Positions 55,373 through 64,000 of a stretch of 64,000 bases of DNA are shown piece after piece. This DNA comes from Pseudoalteromonas luteoviolacea. GTDB taxonomy: Bacteria > Pseudomonadota > Gammaproteobacteria > Enterobacterales > Alteromonadaceae. The notes under the pieces were generated by a model. That model saw only the letters and a program-made list of their open reading frames with translations, ran no database searches and had not been told where the DNA came from. How positions within the stretch are numbered: the stretch's first letter is position 1; the number at the start of each line of letters is the position of its first letter. The position numbers and the translations under genes are program-made. The stretch lies in contig NZ_CP015411.1 of the NCBI RefSeq assembly GCF_001750165.1, positions 3,376,001 to 3,440,000 of the forward strand. The letters run 5' to 3'.

Positions 55373-56965
55373 TTGATTTCTACAGCGAATATCACACAGC
55401 AATTTGGCTCTAAGCCGCTTTTTGAAAATATCTCCGTCAAATTTGGCGAAGGTAATCGCTACGGCCTGATCGGTGCAAATGGCTGTGGTAAATCAACCTT
55501 CATGAAAATTCTTAGCGGCGAGTTAGAGCCTACTGGCGGTAATGTCAGTTACGATCCGCAAGAGCGCGTAGCCAAGCTTAATCAGGATCAATTTGCTTAT
55601 GAAGAATACACAGTAATTGACACTGTAATCATGGGTTATAAGGAACTTTGGGAAGTAAAACAAGAGCGTGACAGAATTTACTCACTTCCTGAAATGAGTG
55701 AAGAAGAAGGCATGATTGTTGCTGATCTTGAGGTGAAATTCGCTGAAATGGACGGCTATATGGCGGAGTCCAAAGCAGGCGAACTTCTATTGGCTGTGGG
55801 TATTCCGACTGAACAGCACTTTGGTTTGATGAGCGAAGTCGCCCCCGGTTGGAAACTGCGAGTACTACTTGCACAAGTCCTATTTGCTGACCCGCATATC
55901 ATGTTGCTAGACGAACCAACCAACAACTTGGACATCGACACGATCCGCTGGCTTGAGCATACCTTAAACGAGCGTAATTGCACTATGATCATCATCTCGC
56001 ACGACAGACACTTCTTAAACAGTGTGTGTACACATATGGCTGACCTAGACTATGGCGAGCTGCGTCTTTACCCAGGTAATTACGACGAATACATGACCGC
56101 AGCCTCACAAGCAAGAGAACGCTTACTGGCAGATAACGCGAAGAAGAAAGCACAAATTGCTGAATTACAAACTTTCGTTGCACGTTTCTCTGCAAATGCC
56201 TCAAAAGCAAAACAAGCAACATCTCGTGCTAAGCAGATTGATAAGATCCAGCTTGAGCAAGTAAAAGCATCAAGCCGTCAGAACCCATTTATACGTTTTG
56301 AACAATCTAAAGAACTATTTAGAAATGCACTTGAGATTGAAAACCTATCTCAAGGCTTTGAAGAAGATTTATTCAGTGGCTTTAGCGGCATTTTTGAAGT
56401 CGGCGAAAGAATTGCTATCATTGGTGAAAACGGCGTCGGTAAAACAACATTACTAAATACATTGGCAGGTCAATTACAGCCTCGCGATGGTGCGTTTAAG
56501 TGGTCAGAAAATAGCAATATTGGTTATTATGCTCAAGATCATGCTGAAGACTTCGAAAAAGACATGGATCTGATGGAGTGGATGGGTCAATGGCGCCAAG
56601 AAGGCGATGATGAGCAAGTACTGCGCAGTTTCTTAGGCCGAATGTTGTTCTCTCAAGACAGCATCAAGAAATCTGTCAAAGTTTTATCAGGTGGTGAGCA
56701 AGGCCGAATGTTGCTTGGTAAGCTTATGATGCATAAACCAAATATTCTTTTGATGGATGAACCAACTAACCACATGGACATGGAATCAATTGAATCATTG
56801 AACACCTCACTAGAGCAGTATAAAGGGACTTTGTTCTTCGTCTCTCATGACCGTGTATTCGTTGACTCTTTGGCAACACGTATCCTTGAAATCAAAGACA
56901 ACAAGGTAACTGACTTTAAGGGCACGTATACTGAGTTCTTAAAGTTCAGAGGTATCGAAGACTGA
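55373..56965 (+). CDS. ybiT: YbiT, ABC-F family ATPase
   Basis: 530 residues with two ABC cassettes joined by an ABC-F linker. Walker A GANGCGKST and GENGVGKTT, Walker B LLDEPTNNLDID and LMDEPTNHMDME, signature LSGGEQGR in the second cassette; the first is degenerate as in E. coli YbiT, which it matches very closely. ABC-F proteins act on ribosomes, not as transporters. The start is TTG at 55373, with AAGG upstream; E. coli YbiT also begins one residue before VSSN. Confidence 0.92.
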   Translation: MISTANITQQFGSKPLFENISVKFGEGNRYGLIGANGCGKSTFMKILSGELEPTGGNVSYDPQERVAKLNQDQFAYEEYTVIDTVIMGYKELWEVKQERDRIYSLPEMSEEEGMIVADLEVKFAEMDGYMAESKAGELLLAVGIPTEQHFGLMSEVAPGWKLRVLLAQVLFADPHIMLLDEPTNNLDIDTIRWLEHTLNERNCTMIIISHDRHFLNSVCTHMADLDYGELRLYPGNYDEYMTAASQARERLLADNAKKKAQIAELQTFVARFSANASKAKQATSRAKQIDKIQLEQVKASSRQNPFIRFEQSKELFRNALEIENLSQGFEEDLFSGFSGIFEVGERIAIIGENGVGKTTLLNTLAGQLQPRDGAFKWSENSNIGYYAQDHAEDFEKDMDLMEWMGQWRQEGDDEQVLRSFLGRMLFSQDSIKKSVKVLSGGEQGRMLLGKLMMHKPNILLMDEPTNHMDMESIESLNTSLEQYKGTLFFVSHDRVFVDSLATRILEIKDNKVTDFKGTYTEFLKFRGIED

Positions 56966-57054
56966 TCCTTTTTGCGCGGTATTTTTGCCGCGCTGACCTC
57001 AACGCATTATTCTAAAAGTGTAACCGTTTATTCCATAAACGAGCGATACATACA

Positions 57055-57080
57055 AAAAAAGAAGCTAGCGCCTCTTTTTT
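57055..57080. terminator. Bidirectional terminator, ybiT / DUF885
   Basis: Arms aaaaaaga / tctttttt plus gc/gc around loop tagc, one A.C mismatch; flanked by A and T runs. Confidence 0.75.
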
Positions 57081-57093
57081 CTATGCTTAATAA

Positions 57094-58965
57094 CTACATG
57101 GCTTGATGTTTTTTCACCCACCGAGCAATGTCTTGCTCAACCAAAGCTAAAGGACGTGCACCTTTAAGCAAAATTTCATCATGGAAAGAAGTCATATCAA
57201 ACTTATCACCGAGCGCTTGCTGCGCCTCTTTCCTCAAAGCTTCAAATTTCAACATACCGAGCTTATAACCTAAAGCCTGACCTGGCCACGCAATATAACG
57301 ATCAATGGCAGGGACCACATCACTCATTGCAGAACCTGTTGCCTCAGCAAAATACTCAATAGCCTCTTGGCGCGACCACTTTTTGTAATGCAAACCAGTA
57401 TCTACGACAAGCCGCGCAGCGCGATACGCTTCCGCTTGTAATCTGCCCAAATCACCGAACGGATCTCCTTCGTACATGCCCATTTCATAAGCAAGTAGCT
57501 CAGAGTAAAGTGCCCAGCCCTCTATATACCCGTTAAATGACGCGTTTTGTCTCATTAAGCCAATATCTGTTTGTAACATATTCAAGGCGATTTGAAAGTG
57601 ATGACCCGGTACAGCCTCATGATATGTAAGCGTCTTCAAGCCAAAACTTGGTACCGCTTTCATGTCTTTCAAATTAATCGCAAACACACCAGGTCGGCTC
57701 CCATCTAGAGAAGGGCCATAATAATAACCACCAGGTGCTCCGGCTTCTACTTCAACAGGGATGCGTTTCACTTCAACTTTTTGAGGTGGTAAAGTAGAAA
57801 AATATTGTGGAGCCTTATCATTGATGGTTTTTATTTCACCTTCAAGAAAGTCTAATAAAGCTTGTCGTCCTTCATCGCTGTCTGCAAATAAAAACCTCGG
57901 CTCTTCATTGAGCCGTTTCATTCTGTCACTCACAGAACCCTGTGTATAGCCATTCGCTTTGAGGATCTCATCCATTCTTTTTGTGATACGTGTCACCTCT
58001 GCTTGGCCAATATCATGGATCTGCTGTGCAGTCATATCCGAATCAGCTAAGTACGTAATGGCATGTTGATAAAAGCCTTCACCATTTGGCTGTGACCAAA
58101 TACCGACATTATTGGAAGCTTGCTTTTCTAAAGTCTGCATCGTTTTTGTAACACGTTCAAATGCCGAGTAAACTTGCTGCTCCACCACCTTTGCGGCAAC
58201 TTGGGTTAACTCTTTACGGGTAGAAGCATCAATGCTTTGTGCGTCTGACAACTTTTGGGCAAAAGAAGTCACTAATACATGTTCATCCGCTTTTGGCTTC
58301 GTGTACCCTGTTAAATAAGATAATGTATTTGGGAATAATGGCTTTGGTAAAATCACGCCTTGTTTTGCGTCACTCAGTACTTTTTCATTAACTTGATCCA
58401 CCATAATTGCAAATGCAGACAATCGCGATAAATATGCTTTTGCTTCAGATTCACTGTTAACCTCATGCTGATTTTGTAATATCCCAGGCACATCCATCAA
58501 CGGACCAGAGATCTGGTTGACAATATAAGGTAAATGTCCGCCCCAAGTGTCAATGTAACCTGCATGAAAAACACTATCGCCAGCGTAATAACGCGCAATC
58601 ACCTCATTGACCTGAACATGCAATAAATCCTTGTCATTCAATTTGGTTTGCTGCAATTGTTTGAGCTGCTCAGCTGCACGAGTCATATCAATCTGCATTG
58701 CTTGCATACCATCAACAGAATAATCAGGTAGGCGGTTTGAATACTCTCCATATTCTGCACTGTCGAGCTTTAATGACGTTGCCATTGCGGGCTGATGATG
58801 AATGAATGCTTTAGTATATTGTTCCACAATGGCGGCGACGTCAGCTCGACTCACCACCTCTTGGGTCTCCATAGTGCTCTCATTTTTCTTATATGATGCT
58901 GTTTCATTTGCACATCCCATGATTGCTAAGAGCACACCGGCCGCTAGCATACTTACCTTTCCCAT
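57094..58965 (-). CDS. DUF885 lipoprotein, putative zinc peptidase-like
   Basis: 623 residues; lipobox IMGC. Contains HEAVPGHHFQ about two thirds along, the DUF885 zinc-motif (H-E-x-x-P-G-H) typical of the family, and RLQAEAYRAARLVVDTGLHYKKWSRQEAI following. Likely a periplasmic-facing lipoprotein with dipeptidase/ M2-M3-like fold; activity unproven. Single gene. Confidence 0.85.
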   Translation of the reverse strand: MGKVSMLAAGVLLAIMGCANETASYKKNESTMETQEVVSRADVAAIVEQYTKAFIHHQPAMATSLKLDSAEYGEYSNRLPDYSVDGMQAMQIDMTRAAEQLKQLQQTKLNDKDLLHVQVNEVIARYYAGDSVFHAGYIDTWGGHLPYIVNQISGPLMDVPGILQNQHEVNSESEAKAYLSRLSAFAIMVDQVNEKVLSDAKQGVILPKPLFPNTLSYLTGYTKPKADEHVLVTSFAQKLSDAQSIDASTRKELTQVAAKVVEQQVYSAFERVTKTMQTLEKQASNNVGIWSQPNGEGFYQHAITYLADSDMTAQQIHDIGQAEVTRITKRMDEILKANGYTQGSVSDRMKRLNEEPRFLFADSDEGRQALLDFLEGEIKTINDKAPQYFSTLPPQKVEVKRIPVEVEAGAPGGYYYGPSLDGSRPGVFAINLKDMKAVPSFGLKTLTYHEAVPGHHFQIALNMLQTDIGLMRQNASFNGYIEGWALYSELLAYEMGMYEGDPFGDLGRLQAEAYRAARLVVDTGLHYKKWSRQEAIEYFAEATGSAMSDVVPAIDRYIAWPGQALGYKLGMLKFEALRKEAQQALGDKFDMTSFHDEILLKGARPLALVEQDIARWVKKHQAM

Positions 58966-59458
58966 TTAAATTCCCCAAGACGTTGTCACTATATTCTTAA
59001 ATATGAATGTTAATTTAATTAAAGTATTTTTCACTGCTGTGTAATCTACAGAAGTTGCAGTGACATGTCACTTACCCAAGCGCCTTTGCAATGAATCAAA
59101 ACGACTGTACATAAAGTGAAGTTAAAACAAGTCATTTTGAACTTTACTGGCAAAGCAAGGTAACTTAAAAACACATCAATTATAATATCGTAAACACCCC
59201 TCACTCTGAGCTGTAAATCAGTACTTTTAAATATTCAAAAATAATAAATAATCACATAGTAATGAAAGCCTTATCCAGCACAAAAAAGAAAACAACACAC
59301 TGCTGTAAATCAATGTTTTTAAAACTTAAAAAAAATAAAACACGCCTTTTGAGATAGCGCAAAGCATTTGCAACTAAGTATATTAGCTCCCTTATATTGG
59401 CTTCATTTTATGTACAATGAATGTATCCCAATATAAAAACTTTAAGTAAGGAACTAAC
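58966..59458. other. Intergenic region upstream of the deacetylase gene
   Basis: 493 AT-rich bases, divergent. It holds two copies of an imperfect direct repeat, ctgtaaatca plus a tttaaa box, at 59211 and 59303 (92 bases apart), and a nested inverted repeat at 59392-59436 just ahead of the deacetylase. No small gene is convincing. Confidence 0.5.
59392..59436 (+). promoter_or_regulatory. Nested inverted repeat in the deacetylase 5' region
   Basis: Outer arms ttatattgg (59392-59400) / ccaatataa (59428-59436), perfect over 9 bp, enclosing ttcatt (59402-59407) / aatgaa (59416-59421). It ends 22 bases before the ATG and just ahead of the TAAGGA ribosome site. Could be an operator or a 5' UTR hairpin. 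Confidence 0.5.
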
Positions 59459-61012
59459 ATGAAGTTTAAAATGTCAGCGCTGTCATTAGGTGTATTTATC
59501 AGCTTGTCAGCAGCCGCTCAAACTAACACTTCCGAAACAGGAACAACGCAAGCAACTCAATACGACTATTCAGACAATCAACCTTGGAGTCAAATGCCGC
59601 CAGCAAATTTGCGGCCAGTACAAGTCCCTCTATTCGTCTCTATTGGGTTTGATGACAATGGTTCAAAAGAAGGTATGGATTGGATCAATAATTATACCCG
59701 TCATCTTCACAACGATATGGGCGCAAACAATCCAGCGACATTTGATGGTGCGCCAGTCAGGTTTACTTTCTTCCATACGCCATCGTATATCGTGAAAGAG
59801 GCCGGCGACGAAGTCGGCATTAAACACGCTTGGCGTGATGCTTATGCAGACGGTCATGAAGTCGGTAATCATACCTTTAGCCATGGAGATGGTGGCCCTG
59901 ACACAGGTAACTTTAGTGAACAAAAGTGGACAGAAGAGCTTAACATCACTCAGGCATGGTTGAGCAAACCCTACGACCCAACTGAAGTGACCAATGGTGC
60001 AAATAATGCTGCAGGGCCTGGTGTACCTGCCAGTGAAATCATTGGCTTTAGAACGCCTTACTTAAACCATAATAACGCTTTATTCTCTGCACTGGTAAAA
60101 GGCAACTTCGTATACGATACCAGTATTGAAGAGGGCTGGGACAGTCAATTTAACGGCACTAATAATGCGTGGCCTTATACTTTAAATAATGGCACCCCAA
60201 CCAAACGCGTCGGAAAGCCTGATGTAGGCAATTTCCCAGGACTGTGGCAGCTTCCATCAAATGTTTTTGAAAAGCCACAGGGTGGAAAAATGGTTGGCTT
60301 TGATACCAATATGTGGGTTAGCACAAACATGAGCAAAAACGCCGTGCTCGAAATGCTTAAACATAATTTGCACTTGAGACTTGAAGGAAACCGCTCACCG
60401 TTGCTATATGGCGCACACGCGCACATCTATGCACCTGCATATGATCAAGGCGGCCGTGCAACTACCTATCTGGAGCGCCAACAAGCCATTGAAGAATTCA
60501 TTCAATATGCGCTTAGCATCAAAGTCAATGGCCAACCAGTCGTTCGTATTGTGCCATTCAAAGACATCATAGAGTGGATGCGCAACCCGACCCCATTGAC
60601 TGACGGCAAAGTCGTTACGGTAAAAAGTATTGGCGCAAGTCCAACTTATGTTCAAGGCAGTATTTATCAAAGAGGCGATCAAGTATACCACGACGGTAAG
60701 TATTACGAAGCCAAGTGGTATGCAGACTCAATGCCCGGTGCGCTTAGCCCAGACTATGACCCATGGAAATTACTCACCAGAGAGCAAGCAACCAAGGTTA
60801 GTCACCTAGGAAGTGTCACACCTGTTGGCGACATTTATGGCGATACACTGATTGCACCCAATAAAGCGCAGACATTCTATTTTAATGCCGCAGCAGGTGC
60901 GAAGGTTAAAAGCGTAACACTCAATGGCGTCAACTTAGGTGCGATGACAGAGTACACATTCAACAATTTAACCGCAAACCAGACACTCACAGTCGAGTTT
61001 AGTAAACAGTAA
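59459..61012 (+). CDS. Secreted polysaccharide (chitin-type) deacetylase with chitin-binding module
   Basis: 517 residues. Signal peptide to about residue 20. NodB-like catalytic domain: FDD at 64-66, metal triad continued by H-T-F-S-H at 138-142, Arg198 in GFRTPYLNHN, LLYGAHAHIY with His320/His322. Its wide spacing is that of chitin oligosaccharide deacetylases of Vibrio. A CBM5/12-like chitin-binding unit follows (about 400-440: IYQRGDQVYHDGKYYEAKW ... PWKLLT) and then a beta-sandwich C-terminal domain. It fits a marine chitin user; activity on chitin oligomers is inferred. Confidence 0.86.
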   Translation: MKFKMSALSLGVFISLSAAAQTNTSETGTTQATQYDYSDNQPWSQMPPANLRPVQVPLFVSIGFDDNGSKEGMDWINNYTRHLHNDMGANNPATFDGAPVRFTFFHTPSYIVKEAGDEVGIKHAWRDAYADGHEVGNHTFSHGDGGPDTGNFSEQKWTEELNITQAWLSKPYDPTEVTNGANNAAGPGVPASEIIGFRTPYLNHNNALFSALVKGNFVYDTSIEEGWDSQFNGTNNAWPYTLNNGTPTKRVGKPDVGNFPGLWQLPSNVFEKPQGGKMVGFDTNMWVSTNMSKNAVLEMLKHNLHLRLEGNRSPLLYGAHAHIYAPAYDQGGRATTYLERQQAIEEFIQYALSIKVNGQPVVRIVPFKDIIEWMRNPTPLTDGKVVTVKSIGASPTYVQGSIYQRGDQVYHDGKYYEAKWYADSMPGALSPDYDPWKLLTREQATKVSHLGSVTPVGDIYGDTLIAPNKAQTFYFNAAAGAKVKSVTLNGVNLGAMTEYTFNNLTANQTLTVEFSKQ

Positions 61013-61024
61013 TTAACCCACTAA

Positions 61025-61049
61025 AAAGGCTGCTGCACTGGCAGCCTTT
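61025..61049. terminator. Terminator, deacetylase / mltG
   Basis: Stem aaaggctgc / gcagccttt, loop tgcactg, 12 bases after the deacetylase stop. The better T run lies on the minus strand, so it may also serve mltG. Confidence 0.65.
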
Positions 61050-61108
61050 AGATCCAAAGCAAAATTCAGCGTGTTAAACTACAGACGCAATATGCTCACT
61101 GCAATCAA

Positions 61109-62092
61109 TTATTTCTGATTTAAAATATACTTTCTAACTGCTCTATTGTGTTCTTTTAGAGATTTTGAAAAGTGGTGTTCACCATTTCCTTTCGAAACAA
61201 AATAAAAGTAATCAGTTTGTGCAGGTTGTACAGCCGCTATGAGCGCATCGTGTGAGGGCATCGCGATCGGAGTTGGTGGAAATCTGTCAATTCGGTATGT
61301 ATTGTACGGCGTATATTCCCTCAGGTGCGAACGCTTAATATCCCCGTCAAAACGCTCCCCTAGCCCATAAATCACCGTCGGATCAGTTTGCAAGCGCATT
61401 CCCTTGTTCAATCGATTGTGGAATACTGAAGAAATAATATCTCGCTCGGCAGCTTCACCGGACTCTTTTTCAATGATGGAGGCCAGGATCAGTGCTTCAT
61501 ATTGAGTTTTTAAAGGCAAATTTTTATCACGTTTGTCCCAAGCTTCAGACAGCACCGTTTTCATTTTTTGATGGGCACGATTTATTAGTGCAGAAGCACG
61601 TGTAGCGCCCTCATAATGATATGTATCTGGATAAAGCCACCCTTCAGGATGGTTATTACCAAACTGAGTGAACCTTGCAGACTCAGTGTCCTCAATATCG
61701 AATATCAAAAATGCACTATTTTGGAGGTTTTTAACCACGGTCTTGTAGGTATCACCTTCGATAATAGTAAAGGTAAAATCCGCTTTTTCGCCTAAGTTTA
61801 TTTTTTCGATAGCAGATACTACCGTCATATTTTTCAGCTTATAAATGCCCGCTTTCAACGTAAATTTTTGCGGATATAATTTGCTATAAAATTTATAAGG
61901 TAAGCAACTAACCAATGCTTGCTGAGATTGCCATTTGGCGCATAAACTCGTAAACGTTTCACCCTGCGGGATCTCCGTATACTCTTCAGTTAATTTAAGC
62001 GTTTCACTTCGTAGAGGTTCTAAAAAGTGATACACACCAAAAAAAGCGCTCATAAAAATAACAGCAGCAATCCACAACAACACTCTGATCAT
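61109..62092 (-). CDS. mltG: MltG, endolytic murein transglycosylase
   Basis: 327 residues. N-terminal membrane anchor (IRVLLWIAAVIFMSAFFGVYHFL region), LysM-like middle, YceG/MltG domain with catalytic Glu in ASIIEKESGEAAERD and the LQTDPTVIYGLG motif. Cleaves nascent glycan strands and sets their length. Its ATG overlaps the pabC stop by four bases. Confidence 0.94.
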   Translation of the reverse strand: MIRVLLWIAAVIFMSAFFGVYHFLEPLRSETLKLTEEYTEIPQGETFTSLCAKWQSQQALVSCLPYKFYSKLYPQKFTLKAGIYKLKNMTVVSAIEKINLGEKADFTFTIIEGDTYKTVVKNLQNSAFLIFDIEDTESARFTQFGNNHPEGWLYPDTYHYEGATRASALINRAHQKMKTVLSEAWDKRDKNLPLKTQYEALILASIIEKESGEAAERDIISSVFHNRLNKGMRLQTDPTVIYGLGERFDGDIKRSHLREYTPYNTYRIDRFPPTPIAMPSHDALIAAVQPAQTDYFYFVSKGNGEHHFSKSLKEHNRAVRKYILNQK

Positions 62093-62853
62093 ATTGATAT
62101 TTCTAATTTCATCTTAAGTTCAAGGGCAGTTTGTAGGTTAAACATTTGTTTGTCTATTGATTTTATCGGCACCAGCCCCATCAAGCTATTGCACATAAAT
62201 ACTGCATCTGCACCCATCAAATCTTCCATTGAAAGCGTTTTAACAGCTATTTCGTGATGATCTGAGAGCAGACTAAGATAAACCCCTTTAATACCGCACA
62301 TCTCTAAATTAGGCGTAATGAGTTGGTGGTTTTTGACGATAATGATATTGCTAGCTGAGCATTCAATAACATTGTCCTGCAAATCAAGTACAATCACATC
62401 ATCGCCTGATAGCCGCAGAGCCTCTTCTTTGATTAAGACCTGCTCTAAACGATTGAGCGTTTTTAGTCCAGCGAGTAAAGGCTGGTGCCCTAATTTCACA
62501 GTACTCACTGACAATGAAACACCTTGCGCTTGCCAATCGGTATAGTGGCTAGGAAACTCAGCCTTAGAGACTATCACCGTCAGGCTTGCTTGTTCTGGTA
62601 AACCATAACCTCGCCCACCTACACCGCGCGTAATAAGCAGTTTAAGCACGCCTAAACGACAGCCTCGAGTAGCCTCTTGGCAAGCATCAAACAACGCTTT
62701 CTCGTCAAGTTCAGGAAAGCGTAACACCTGCTGACACTGCTTTAATCTTTGGAGGTGATAAGGCCACAGTTGAAGTTCCTCATTTTCGACTTTAATGGTA
62801 GTAAAAAAACCGTCTCCGTAATTTAAGCCGCGATCTCGATGACTGATTTCCAT
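62089..62853 (-). CDS. pabC: PabC, aminodeoxychorismate lyase
   Basis: 254 residues, ATG at 62853 with GGGGGAA just upstream (a TTG four codons earlier is not needed). Class IV PLP aminotransferase fold with RDRGLNYGDGFFTTI and the PLP lysine in GLKTLNRLEQVL. Makes 4-aminobenzoate for folate. Lies between fabF and mltG, the standard order. Confidence 0.93.
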   Translation of the reverse strand: MEISHRDRGLNYGDGFFTTIKVENEELQLWPYHLQRLKQCQQVLRFPELDEKALFDACQEATRGCRLGVLKLLITRGVGGRGYGLPEQASLTVIVSKAEFPSHYTDWQAQGVSLSVSTVKLGHQPLLAGLKTLNRLEQVLIKEEALRLSGDDVIVLDLQDNVIECSASNIIIVKNHQLITPNLEMCGIKGVYLSLLSDHHEIAVKTLSMEDLMGADAVFMCNSLMGLVPIKSIDKQMFNLQTALELKMKLEISI

Positions 62854-62870
62854 ATATTCCCCCAATAAAA

Positions 62871-62891
62871 AAGCCTGGCATTGCCAGGCTT
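62871..62891 (-). terminator. Terminator between fabF and pabC
   Basis: Stem aagcctggc / gccaggctt, three-base loop, followed on the minus strand by a T run. Located between the fabF stop and the pabC start, so it would reduce read-through into pabC-mltG. Confidence 0.82.
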
Positions 62892-62910
62892 AGTCAAACT
62901 ATCAAAAGAT

Positions 62911-64000
62911 TTAAATCTTTTTAAATAACAGTGACCCGTTGGTACCGCCAAAGCCGAATGAATTACACAATGCATAGTCTAATTTCGCATCCCTAGCAGT
63001 GTGTGGCACATAATCTAAATCGCAGCCTTCATCAGGATTATCTAAATTAATCGTTGGCGATACTTTCTGATCTACCAATGACAAAATACTGATTATTGAC
63101 TCAACAGAGCCTGCCGCACCTAATAAGTGACCCATCATTGACTTAGAGGAGCTTACCATTACATCCTGTGCTGCATTGCCAAAAATAGATTTAACCGCAG
63201 AGGTTTCGGCAATATCACCGGCTGGAGTCGATGTACCATGCGCATTAATATAACCAATCTGCTCAGCATTCACACCTGCGTCGTTCAATGCATTTTCCAT
63301 TGCAAGCGCAGCACCAGAACCATCTTCTGGAGGAGAAGTCATGTGATAAGCATCACCACTCATACCAAAACCAACTAGCTCAGCATAAATTTTTGCACCA
63401 CGAGCTTTGGCATGCTCATACTCTTCCAGTACTATCACACCTGCACCATCAGCTAGTACAAATCCATCACGGTCTTTATCCCAAGGACGAGATGCAGCTT
63501 GAGGATCATCATTGCGAGTCGATAAGGCACGCGCCGCACTGAAACCACCCATACCAATAGGTGTAGAAGCTTTCTCAGCACCGCCAGCAACCATAGCATC
63601 CGCGTCACCATAGGCAATCATACGCGCTGCATGACCAATATTATGAAGACCTGTTGTACACGCCGTAACAATAGAAATGTTTGGGCCTCTCAGACCATGC
63701 ATGATAGACAAATGTCCTGAGATCATATTGATGATTGTAGAAGGCACATAGAAAGGCGAAAGCTTTCTAGGGCCGCTGGAGATCAATTTGTGGTGATTCT
63801 CTTCGATTAGAGTCAATCCACCAATCCCTGAACCAACAGCAACACCAACACGCGCTGCGTTTTGCTCAGTGATTTCTAAACCTGAATCCTTTAATGCTTG
63901 GACACCTGCTGCGATACCATATTGAATAAACAAGTCCATTTTTTTTGTGTCTTTTTTGGACATGTATTCTGTCGCATCAAAGTCGTTAACTAAGCCAGCA
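62911..64000 (-). CDS. fabF: FabF, beta-ketoacyl-ACP synthase II (5' end cut by the window edge)
   Basis: The open frame continues through the right edge: upstream of the internal Met at 63963 it reads AGLVNDFDATEY, as in FabF. About 362 C-terminal residues are present of a normal 412-414. The Cys-His-His triad is intact: TACTTGLHN, NAHGTSTPAGD and MGHLLGAAG, plus NSFGFGGTN. Elongates acyl-ACP in fatty acid synthesis. The internal Met is not the true start. Confidence 0.94.
   Translation of the reverse strand, partial: AGLVNDFDATEYMSKKDTKKMDLFIQYGIAAGVQALKDSGLEITEQNAARVGVAVGSGIGGLTLIEENHHKLISSGPRKLSPFYVPSTIINMISGHLSIMHGLRGPNISIVTACTTGLHNIGHAARMIAYGDADAMVAGGAEKASTPIGMGGFSAARALSTRNDDPQAASRPWDKDRDGFVLADGAGVIVLEEYEHAKARGAKIYAELVGFGMSGDAYHMTSPPEDGSGAALAMENALNDAGVNAEQIGYINAHGTSTPAGDIAETSAVKSIFGNAAQDVMVSSSKSMMGHLLGAAGSVESIISILSLVDQKVSPTINLDNPDEGCDLDYVPHTARDAKLDYALCNSFGFGGTNGSLLFKKI

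Noticed and set aside
63880..63963. Met at 63963 as the fabF start
   Set aside because: The frame remains open to the window edge and encodes typical upstream FabF residues, so the gene is truncated by the window, not by mutation.
1..64000. CRISPR arrays, tRNA/rRNA genes, insertion sequences or prophage
   Set aside because: I found no regular short repeats with spacers, no tRNA-like cloverleaf, no transposase or phage proteins.

Overview
The window is a stretch of ordinary chromosome from a marine gammaproteobacterium of the Alteromonadales, most likely Pseudoalteromonas or a close relative. This rests on the AT-rich composition, the split trpG with fused trpCF, the families present (Pla-1/VolA-type lipase, DUF2989, DUF349, long AcnB, chitin-type deacetylase, several c-di-GMP proteins) and the sohB / yciK / rluB / yciO / rnm / trp / yciB / yciI neighbourhood, which parallels the trp region of enterobacteria. 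The genus is inferred, not proven. I see no rRNA, tRNA, CRISPR array, phage or insertion sequence.

Region by region. 1-7.4 kb (minus): a secreted 1090-residue BNR/sortilin-like propeller protein, the SohB membrane protease and a large lipase lipoprotein. 7.5-12.2 kb: YciK, then a tight minus-strand series rnm-yciO-scpA-scpB-rluB (RNA processing, tRNA-modification-like protein, condensin partners, 23S rRNA pseudouridylation). 12.3-19.2 kb: the tryptophan operon, promoter - leader 1 - attenuator 1 - leader 2 - attenuator 2 - trpE-G-D-CF-B-A, with overlapping or nearly abutting genes. It ends head-on against an HU gene. 19.5-23 kb: YciB, a CPBP membrane protein, an SNF-type Na+ symporter and YciI. 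23-25.7 kb: a PepSY protein, PhoP/PhoQ-like two-component pair and a small exported protein in one overlapping unit. 25.6-33 kb: AI-2E-type permease, YfcH-like epimerase, a PTS-EIIC/EAL fusion, a HAD phosphatase, a decayed repeat gene and a class C beta-lactamase-like lipoprotein. 33.5-46.6 kb: acnB, DUF349 protein, YeaC-like protein, zinc-ribbon membrane protein, AGCS symporter, M14 carboxypeptidase, long-form GAPDH, DUF2989 lipoprotein and MlaC-like protein. 46.9-57 kb: GGDEF-EAL protein, DUF465 protein, purMN with a DUF3108 protein, YafJ-like amidotransferase, a cysteine-rich exported protein paired with a chemoreceptor, and YbiT. 57-64 kb: DUF885 lipoprotein, a polysaccharide (probably chitin) deacetylase with a chitin-binding-like module, and the fabF-pabC-mltG series. 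fabF runs off the right edge.

The most notable signal is in the trp leader. Two complete attenuator units lie in series, each with a short leader ORF carrying three consecutive Trp codons, a matching antiterminator segment and an intrinsic terminator. Secondary points of interest are the EIIC-EAL fusion, an unannotated and apparently frameshifted minus-strand repeat gene at 30794-31073, the long AcnB, the three-base-spaced chemoreceptor/cysteine-rich protein pair and a nested inverted repeat in front of the deacetylase gene. Many genes use TTG or GTG starts (rnm, trpE, CPBP, EIIC-EAL, sensor kinase, purM, ybiT).
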